Shown here: positions 1 through 6,461 of the stretch, one piece after another
Numbering within the stretch: position 1 is the first letter of the stretch
Layout: every line of letters starts with the position of its first letter
Virus record (IMG/VR): IMGVR_UViG_3300002144_000620
Span: 1 to 64,000 of that record
DNA: 64,000 nucleotides
From: a virus
Strand: one strand, 5' to 3'
Position numbers and translations under genes: made by a program
Notes under the pieces: generated by a model
What the model saw: only the letters and a program-made list of their open reading frames with translations
Told to the model about the DNA's origin: nothing
The model's database searches: none

Positions 1-1731
1 GGTAATAATGGTGGTAACGGTCTTAATAGAGTAAGTGGTGTTTCAGGTACTTCAGGGTCTAATGGATCTAACGGTGTTAATGGTAATGCTGGTAACAAAG
101 GCGTTTCAGCACTTTCTGGGTCTAGTGGGACATCAGGTTCGTCTGGTATTGCTGGTGCTATAGGTTCTTCAACTGTTAGCGGATCTTCAGGTTCATCAGG
201 TTCTAACGGTACTTCAGGTAATAACGGTGCTGCTGGTCTTAGTAGAGTAAGTGGTGTTTCAGGTTCGACTGGTACAAATGGATCTAATGGTGTTGCGGGT
301 AACTCGGGTAATTCTGGTTTATCAGGTGTTTCGGGATCAACTGGATCTTCAGGTTCTAATGGCGCTAATGGTAATAATGGTGCTAAGGGTGTTTCAGGGG
401 TAAGTGGTACTACTGGTTCTAACGGTTCTAATGGTAATAGTGGTATTGCTGGTAATAGTGGTGCTTCAGCACTTTCTGGATCTTCTGGTACTTCTGGATC
501 TTCAGGTAATAACGGTGGTAATGGTGCTAGTAGAGTAAGTGGTGTTTCAGGTTCGACTGGTACAAATGGTTCTAATGGTGTAACTGGAAATAATGGTAAT
601 AATGGTCTATCTGGTAACTCTGGTATTTCAGGTTTATCAGGTTCATCAGGTTCTAATGGTTCTTCAGGTAATAATGGTGGTAACGGTGCTAATAGAGTTA
701 GTGGTGTTTCAGGTACTTCAGGATCAAATGGATCTAACGGTGTTAATGGTAATGCAGGTAATAAAGGTGTTTCGGCATTAAGTGGTACCTCTGGATCTAA
801 CGGGTCTTCAGGTAATAACGGTGTTGCTGGAGCTAATAGAGTTTCTGCACTAAGTGGATCTTCAGGTTCATCAGGTACAGCTGGTTCTTCAGGTAATAAT
901 GGTGCTAATGGTCTTAGTAGAGTAAGTGGCGTATCTGGATCTTCAGGGTCTAATGGATCTAACGGTGTTAATGGTAATGCTGGTAACAAAGGTGTTTCGG
1001 GTGTGAGTGGTACTTCAGGATCAAATGGATCTAACGGTGTTAATGGTAATGCTGGTAACAAAGGTGTTTCGGGTGTGAGTGGTACTTCTGGATCTAACGG
1101 TGCTAATGGTAATAATGGTAACAGCGGTGTAAACGGTAATAGTGGTACATCGGGTAATGCAGGTGCTTCGGGTAACAACGGTGCTAACGGTAACTCAGGT
1201 AGAAACGGTACGAATGGTACGAATGGAGTTGCTGGTAACAGTGGTACATCGATAAATGGTACTTCTGGGATAAGTGGTGGTGTTTTTGCTACACCACTTA
1301 ATGCTTTTGTAAGAACTGTTAGTGCTAATCAGGTACAGAGTATTGATTATATGTATGTTAATACAGCTCAACAACGTGTTGGTATTAGAAATCCAACACC
1401 GAATTACACTTTAGATGTTACTGGTGATATATTTGCTAGTGGTAATATTATTGCTTTTTCAGATGAAAGAGTTAAGGATAATATCGTAACTATTTCTGAC
1501 GCACTTAATAAGGTTAGAAATTTAAGAGGTGTTAATTATACTAGAATCGAGGATGCGGATAAATCGTTAAGAATGGGTGTTATAGCACAGGAAGTTCAGA
1601 AAGTTATTCCTGAGGTTGTTGAGACACTTGAAAGTAACGGGTATTTAGCTGTAGCTTATGCTAATATGGTTGGTTTGTTAATTGAGGCAATAAAAGACCT
1701 AGACAAACAAGTTCAAGAATTAAAAAAATAA
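1..1731 (+). CDS. Collagen-like tail fibre protein with C-terminal S74 chaperone domain (5'-truncated by window)
   Basis: The reading frame is open from base 1, so the true start lies outside the window; 576 codons are visible. Codons 1 to about 425 are an uninterrupted triplet repeat with Gly first, the other positions mainly Ser, Asn, Thr, Val and Ala, and no proline. Gly is replaced without loss of register by Arg (RVS triplets at about bases 28, 244, 532, 694, 838 and 919) or Ala (ALS triplets). The last ~90 residues match the Peptidase_S74 intramolecular chaperone: a SDERVKDNI-type start near base 1459, then VRNLRGVNY, MGVIAQEVQKVIPEVV and a terminal coiled segment. In this family the domain trimerises the fibre and usually cuts itself off at the Ser. 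It is probably a receptor-binding or side fibre. It converges on the glycosylation operon and ends at a strong terminator. Confidence 0.9.
   Translation, partial: GNNGGNGLNRVSGVSGTSGSNGSNGVNGNAGNKGVSALSGSSGTSGSSGIAGAIGSSTVSGSSGSSGSNGTSGNNGAAGLSRVSGVSGSTGTNGSNGVAGNSGNSGLSGVSGSTGSSGSNGANGNNGAKGVSGVSGTTGSNGSNGNSGIAGNSGASALSGSSGTSGSSGNNGGNGASRVSGVSGSTGTNGSNGVTGNNGNNGLSGNSGISGLSGSSGSNGSSGNNGGNGANRVSGVSGTSGSNGSNGVNGNAGNKGVSALSGTSGSNGSSGNNGVAGANRVSALSGSSGSSGTAGSSGNNGANGLSRVSGVSGSSGSNGSNGVNGNAGNKGVSGVSGTSGSNGSNGVNGNAGNKGVSGVSGTSGSNGANGNNGNSGVNGNSGTSGNAGASGNNGANGNSGRNGTNGTNGVAGNSGTSINGTSGISGGVFATPLNAFVRTVSANQVQSIDYMYVNTAQQRVGIRNPTPNYTLDVTGDIFASGNIIAFSDERVKDNIVTISDALNKVRNLRGVNYTRIEDADKSLRMGVIAQEVQKVIPEVVETLESNGYLAVAYANMVGLLIEAIKDLDKQVQELKK
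955..1098 (+). repeat. 72-bp tandem repeat inside the collagen-like region
   Basis: Two adjacent 72-bp (24-codon) units starting at 955 and 1027 are identical over about the first 62 bases. Related words recur across the whole first 1.2 kb. The near-identity at the DNA level suggests recent duplication, and the unit keeps both the codon frame and the Gly-X-Y register. Confidence 0.8.
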
Positions 1732-1740
1732 CATAAAAAT

Positions 1741-1765
1741 AAAAGGGCTGATAAGGCCCTTTTTT
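1741..1765 (+). terminator. Bidirectional intrinsic terminator between convergent genes
   Basis: An 8-bp stem (aaaagggc/gccctttt) with a 7-nt loop is followed by a T run on the plus strand and by a T-rich stretch on the minus strand. It sits exactly between the fibre stop and the stop of the minus-strand gene at 1764. Confidence 0.85.
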
Positions 1766-2597
1766 ATTTCTTTAAACTTAATAAAGATCTTAACGCATTG
1801 TTTTTTAGCGTTTGCTTGTCCACTACGATGTTTTCATCTATAAAATGATACTTTATGTTACCTAGAGAAGAAATGATCTCTAAGGCGATATTTAAGGCTT
1901 GTTTTGTGTATTTAAAACTAACATATTCACTACTTGAGTGCATATTGTAATATCCGACAGAATAATTGATACAAGAGAAGTCGTGAAAAGATCCTAGAAT
2001 ACTAACGTCAGTGTATGGGTGTCTACCTAGTTCGTAGTCGCCCATGTAATCTTCAAGGATTGGTTGAATTGTTTTGTAAAAATCACCAAATTCGTCAAAT
2101 AATTTAACACCGTTACAGTAATGTGTAACCCAATCAGATTCTGGTGCATCAAATTGTAATGTATATCCAACATTTTTAAAGAATGTTTCGTCTGAAAGTA
2201 TCGACCCAAAACACCCGTATTCTTCTGACACAAAAAAAACAACTTTAAGTACGTCAACACTTTCAAGTAATTCTAAACAAACGTAAACACCTGCTTTATT
2301 ATCGCCACCACAACCAGTCTTTTTTTTAGTACCTTTTTCGATGGCATATAAAAAATCGTCATTGTTATTATCTTCAATAATTTCCATATCAACTATCCCG
2401 TGAACTGAATCCGTATGTGCTACAACACATGGGTAGTTATCAGCAGTACCTTTCGTTACATATATGTTACCATATTGATCAATAACATATTTTAATTTAC
2501 TCTTACCGAGATATTTTACTATTTTAGCAATAAGATATTGTTCTTGACCACAGTATGTTGGTGTTGATAGTATATCTTTTAATTTTTCTTTACTCAT
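1764..2597 (-). CDS. M20/M42-like zinc metallopeptidase or amidohydrolase
   Basis: A 277-residue protein with the ligand pattern of co-catalytic zinc aminopeptidases. HTDS at residues 61-64 gives the His/Asp pair, GCGGDNKAG at 95-103 the bridging Asp (D99), VSEEYG the catalytic/ligand Glu pair (E125/E126), Asp150 a further ligand, and NMHSSSEYVS the last His (H220). The order resembles peptidase T and M42 enzymes, but the protein is shorter than usual and I see no room for a full dimerisation domain. It is the last gene of the glycosylation operon, 9 nt after the heptosyltransferase-like gene. It may therefore act on a glycan or glycopeptide (a deacetylase or peptidase); that is inference, and the substrate cannot be read from the sequence. 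Confidence 0.7.
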   Translation of the reverse strand: MSKEKLKDILSTPTYCGQEQYLIAKIVKYLGKSKLKYVIDQYGNIYVTKGTADNYPCVVAHTDSVHGIVDMEIIEDNNNDDFLYAIEKGTKKKTGCGGDNKAGVYVCLELLESVDVLKVVFFVSEEYGCFGSILSDETFFKNVGYTLQFDAPESDWVTHYCNGVKLFDEFGDFYKTIQPILEDYMGDYELGRHPYTDVSILGSFHDFSCINYSVGYYNMHSSSEYVSFKYTKQALNIALEIISSLGNIKYHFIDENIVVDKQTLKNNALRSLLSLKK

Positions 2598-2606
2598 TGG
2601 GTTTTT

Positions 2607-3866
2607 TTAGAAGAATTTACCAAATAGTCTTTTGGTTTCTTTTTTAACTGGTTCGATTGTTTTGTTTTTTCTGGATAGTGCTTTATCAACACTTTCTATT
2701 ACCTGATCAATAGTTATTGTTTTACTACACTCAAAGTGTCTATCGGTATCTTTGTGATCTGGGCACCATTCCCAATCACCTGGATTTAACCATTCTCTAT
2801 TAAAACAACCATTACAAGTATTTTCATTAGGTGTAAACACTCTTTCACAATCATTAAATTCTGATAAAGGTTTACTAAAACCAGATATTAAAACTGTGGG
2901 TGTTCCGATGGCCCATGATATCCAACTAAGACCACTACCTAAACCAATAAAGGCGTCAGCGTGTTTTATATCAATCATACGGTCATTTAAGTCTATGTGT
3001 CCACCAGTTTTATCAATCACACCTGTTAAAGTACCACCTAATTTAGAATCGTGCCAAGGGTCATTTAATTTTTCTGACGTAATCATAACTACTTTATAAC
3101 CTTTATCATTTAAATAATCAACAACTTTTTGCCACCCACCTGGTGTGTTCCAGTATTTAGCGTGAGCTGATGCGTGTGGTGCTATAACAACGTATTTACC
3201 ATCAAACCTACTAGGTTCATCAGGTACGCTTACAATAGGTTTTATCTCTTCATAATCTAACCCTAAGATGGAGCTAGATGTTTGTTGTAAAGGGAATTTT
3301 TTAAAATCTATGGGTATCTTTGTTGTAACAACTTTTTTATCATCATAAAACCAACCTATGTTATACATAGCGTATAGATTTTCAACAGGGGTACCTGGTT
3401 TGACAAATTTAATATTAGGGTATTTTGATTCAAACCAATCATTGTGGAAAGTAGAGCAAATCATTTCACAGTTATGTTTTTTCTGGAACTCATCAATATA
3501 TGGGAACCAAGCTAATGTGTCACCAACAGCTGAACTACCCATGTGTATGTAAACTCTTTTATTTTCAGCATTATAGTTATGTTCAAACACAATTTCATTT
3601 ATACTAAGATCGTAAATCTTAATGTTCCAATCAACAAAATACTCTAACGAACTTTTTGTCCACATGTTATTTGTTATTTCAGAACTGTGATGTATCTTAC
3701 CAGTTCTATTATCTGTAAATACAACTTTATATTTACCCTCTAACGGACCCTTTATTTCGCAAAAGGGTCCATTTGTGAAATGTGTTATAAATGAGTTGGT
3801 TGGTTCTTTATAACCTTTTCTTAAAATTTCTGTGTTATTGTACTCTTTAATTAATATTTCCTTCAT
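2607..3866 (-). CDS. TibC/Aah (BAHT)-like protein O-heptosyltransferase, GT9-type fold
   Basis: 419 residues. The C-terminal two thirds is a GT-B heptosyltransferase-like domain: HMGSSAVGDTLAWFPYI at about 108-124, VVIAPHASAHAKYWN near 226-240 and an IGLGSGLSWISWAIGTP segment at 307-323. After it comes a Cys cluster, C351-x2-C354-x13-C368-x11-C380, in the context CNGCF...WEWCPDH...HFEC. A Cys4 iron-binding finger near the C-terminus is the hallmark of the bacterial autotransporter heptosyltransferase (BAHT) family, which moves heptose from ADP-heptose to protein Ser residues; LPS heptosyltransferases lack it. It overlaps the carbamoyltransferase gene by 20 nt. The Ser-rich fibre two genes away is an obvious candidate acceptor, by inference only. 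A separate heptose-kinase-like gene lies at 41350-42096. Confidence 0.8.
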   Translation of the reverse strand: MKEILIKEYNNTEILRKGYKEPTNSFITHFTNGPFCEIKGPLEGKYKVVFTDNRTGKIHHSSEITNNMWTKSSLEYFVDWNIKIYDLSINEIVFEHNYNAENKRVYIHMGSSAVGDTLAWFPYIDEFQKKHNCEMICSTFHNDWFESKYPNIKFVKPGTPVENLYAMYNIGWFYDDKKVVTTKIPIDFKKFPLQQTSSSILGLDYEEIKPIVSVPDEPSRFDGKYVVIAPHASAHAKYWNTPGGWQKVVDYLNDKGYKVVMITSEKLNDPWHDSKLGGTLTGVIDKTGGHIDLNDRMIDIKHADAFIGLGSGLSWISWAIGTPTVLISGFSKPLSEFNDCERVFTPNENTCNGCFNREWLNPGDWEWCPDHKDTDRHFECSKTITIDQVIESVDKALSRKNKTIEPVKKETKRLFGKFF

Positions 3867-5484
3867 ATTTCTTATAAATAAAATTGTTTATGATTAATAG
3901 GTCAACAACATCATTATCTAGATGTGTAAACGCTTCGTTTGGATGACATACTATTGGTTCACCGTGTACGTTAAACGATGTGTTTAAAAGCACGGGTACT
4001 TGGGTTATCTTATTATATTCATCCAGTATCTTATGGAAAGTTGGGTTACTATCCTTAGTCACTATTTGTATCCTAGCTGTTTTATCAACTGGATGCACTA
4101 CCGTTGGTATCCTATCAACCCATTCAGGTTTGGTATCGTATAGCATTGTCATAAACTCAGCTGTGTATCTTGATTTAGTTACCTCAAATATATCACTAGC
4201 ATATTCACTCATAACAGCAGGTGCAAATGGCATAAAATCATTTCTTTGTAACTTATTATTGATTTTATCATATGTATCTGGGTTAGTTACCTCACCTATT
4301 ATACTTCTATTACCTAGTGCTCGTGGTCCGTGTTCGTATCTACCATTAAAAACACCTATGATTTTACCTTCGGATAAATATTTAGCGGCTATTTCTGGTG
4401 TGAATAACTCTCTACTGAATTTATTCATATCCCAATACCCCTCACCAACCTCTTGATCAGTAAAACTGGTACCTAAGTACATATCACTTAACTTAAAAGG
4501 TTTAAATTCAGGTGTGTTAATTTTATGTGTCATTATGGCACAACCTAAAGCACAACCTTCGTCACCCATTGGGGGTGCCACAAACATTTCGTCAACCCAA
4601 TATAATTCATTTAATACTTTATTAAGTTTTACGTTAGCAAAAATACCTCCAGCTACTGCTAGTTTTTTAATGTTTGGGTACCTGTTGTGTAGGTTGTTTA
4701 CTATAGTTAAAACCTTTTCTTCAAAAAATTTCTGTCCAGTATAAGCTATATCGGACTTGTCACCAAAATATACTTTTGAACCTAATTCTTTGTAATAAGC
4801 TGTATAGAAGTCTAAATAAAGTTTACCTAAAATCACATCGTCACTATCTTTTTTATTATCGTCATCGGTATGTATATCAATGACTTTAAAAGCTTCGTTT
4901 AATGCGTGATATGTTATTACGTCATGATTACCGTGAGCCGCCATACCAACAACCTTACCTTCGTCTTTAAGTCGTTTAAAACCTAAAAACTCGGTTATTA
5001 ATGAATATAGATGTCCGAATGATTTTTTCTCGATATCTATACCGTCAATAAAATTTAAATTACCCTCGCTACCAACAAAGTATTTAGCACTGTACTCACC
5101 ACCGCTAGCATCCATTGTTACAACTAACGTATCGTCTTGGAAATTACTCATATAATAAGCTGTTGCTGCATGAGAATCGTGATGGTCAATAAAAACAAAT
5201 TTTTCATCAGGAAATTCACCTAAGTTCATTTCCTCCCAAAACGATTTAACCTCTTTTTTGGGGTAATAACTAGTAATATAATCAAGTGAGTTTAAATCTA
5301 AACCAAACTTGTTAATAGCTATGTTTATTGAATCCATTGGGTATCTAAAATACCCGTCATAGAAATCTTGATATACCTTTACCCTTACGTGTCTTTCTTC
5401 TTCTAAGGAGAACACAATGTTACCATCCTCAACTAAGGATATACCGCAACAATGTTCACCAAATGACATTCCTAATATTTTCAT
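3847..5484 (-). CDS. O-carbamoyltransferase, NodU/CmcH/TobZ family
   Basis: 545 residues, full length for the family. The N-terminal domain starts with ILGMSFGEHCCGISLVEDG and carries the HHDSHAATAYY His/Asp cluster at 101-111, VVTMDASGGE at 121-130, AVAGGIFANVKLN near 276-288 and PPMGDEGCALG near 304-314. The C-terminal domain contains HGPRALGNRSI at 385-395, typical of the YrdC-like carbamoyl-adenylate site. Family members make carbamoyl-AMP from carbamoyl phosphate and ATP and carbamoylate a sugar hydroxyl. Its start codon overlaps the preceding stop (TAATG), showing tight coupling to the GT4 gene. The acceptor is unknown; a sugar made by the surrounding glycosyltransferases is the natural guess. 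Confidence 0.9.
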   Translation of the reverse strand: MKILGMSFGEHCCGISLVEDGNIVFSLEEERHVRVKVYQDFYDGYFRYPMDSINIAINKFGLDLNSLDYITSYYPKKEVKSFWEEMNLGEFPDEKFVFIDHHDSHAATAYYMSNFQDDTLVVTMDASGGEYSAKYFVGSEGNLNFIDGIDIEKKSFGHLYSLITEFLGFKRLKDEGKVVGMAAHGNHDVITYHALNEAFKVIDIHTDDDNKKDSDDVILGKLYLDFYTAYYKELGSKVYFGDKSDIAYTGQKFFEEKVLTIVNNLHNRYPNIKKLAVAGGIFANVKLNKVLNELYWVDEMFVAPPMGDEGCALGCAIMTHKINTPEFKPFKLSDMYLGTSFTDQEVGEGYWDMNKFSRELFTPEIAAKYLSEGKIIGVFNGRYEHGPRALGNRSIIGEVTNPDTYDKINNKLQRNDFMPFAPAVMSEYASDIFEVTKSRYTAEFMTMLYDTKPEWVDRIPTVVHPVDKTARIQIVTKDSNPTFHKILDEYNKITQVPVLLNTSFNVHGEPIVCHPNEAFTHLDNDVVDLLIINNFIYKKYEGNIN

Positions 5485-6431
5485 TAAATTGATAATGGTT
5501 TTTGATAAACTTTTAATAATTCTACTGATCTATTGTACCAGGATAGTGATTTAGCATGATTTATAGCCTTTGTTCGGTAATTATCGTAATCACTGATAAT
5601 ATCATCCAAACCATTAACTAAAGCTAAAACATTTCTATTAGCTCTCCACATACCACTAAAATCCGTCTCCATCTCAATCCAACCATTAATAGGTAGACCG
5701 CATGCAGCAGCTTCTAATATAGTTAGATTAGGGTGACCAGCCTCTAACTCAGATGGGTGCATAAATATTGTATGTCTTTGATATAAATCTAATAACCCAT
5801 CCTGATTAGGTTCCCACTCTAAATTTAATTTAGGGTAACCGTAAACCCATGGGTTTTCTTTTAAGAAGTTTTCATTATTTCTTGGCCCAGCTATTGTAAT
5901 TGGTAAGTTTTTGGCCATAGCAGCTTTAATAGCGAATCCAAACCCTTTTCTATCGTAACCATCCATACCAGCCATACCGTTATTCGCTAAGCAAAGTAAT
6001 CTATGTTCTTTAGGTGTTTCCGATGGTTTAAAAAAGTCTGTGTTAACACCATGTGAGAAATAAACTGCTTTAGGTGTATTGAAGTATGGTACTAAAAATC
6101 TACCTGGCATTAGAGATACTTCAGAGTTCTCAATGGCTAATAAATTTTGTTTAAATACCTGAGAATCTTTACCATAGTAATATGCGTGATGATCATGTAG
6201 TTGGTATATGTATTTAACACCTCTTTCATGTAGGAAAATAGCTAGGTTAGCCATATGTACGTGTACTACATCGTAATCACCTGGTTTTATCTCATTAGCA
6301 TACTTTATATCAACAGTATGACCTAATTTTCTTAAGTTTTGGGTAAACTCCCAAACTATTTTTTCTACAGCACCCCAACTTGGTGGTGGTACTGGTATCC
6401 CGCATCCAGGGTGTACTTGACATATTTTCAT
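5484..6431 (-). CDS. GT4-family glycosyltransferase
   Basis: 315 residues with a GT-B layout. The N-terminal Rossmann half starts MKICQVHPGCGIPVPP and contains the WGAVEKIVWEF sugar-donor loop type found in GT4 enzymes. The C-terminal half contains HPSELEAGHPNLTILEAAACGLP (about 225-247), the conserved E-x7-E nucleotide-sugar binding region. No signal peptide or membrane segment is seen, so it acts in the cytoplasm. It lies 30 nt after the large multi-domain transferase in the same operon. Donor and acceptor cannot be assigned. Confidence 0.88.
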   Translation of the reverse strand: MKICQVHPGCGIPVPPPSWGAVEKIVWEFTQNLRKLGHTVDIKYANEIKPGDYDVVHVHMANLAIFLHERGVKYIYQLHDHHAYYYGKDSQVFKQNLLAIENSEVSLMPGRFLVPYFNTPKAVYFSHGVNTDFFKPSETPKEHRLLCLANNGMAGMDGYDRKGFGFAIKAAMAKNLPITIAGPRNNENFLKENPWVYGYPKLNLEWEPNQDGLLDLYQRHTIFMHPSELEAGHPNLTILEAAACGLPINGWIEMETDFSGMWRANRNVLALVNGLDDIISDYDNYRTKAINHAKSLSWYNRSVELLKVYQKPLSI

Positions 6432-6461
6432 ATTATTACTATATTCTTTTACTTATGTAAA

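Noticed and set aside
593-781. Plus-strand 62-codon frame within the fibre repeat
   Set aside because: It is the +2 shadow of the Gly-X-Y repeat, giving a Val/Leu/Gln-rich product; the fibre frame is open and has the real domain.
1-1275. CRISPR-like repeats
   Set aside because: Repeats have no spacer structure and are protein-coding with a 9-bp triplet period.
2607-3866. Plain LPS heptosyltransferase (WaaF/WaaC) annotation
   Set aside because: The C-terminal Cys4 cluster CNGCF...WCPDH...FEC and the long N-terminal domain fit the BAHT protein heptosyltransferases better than the LPS type.
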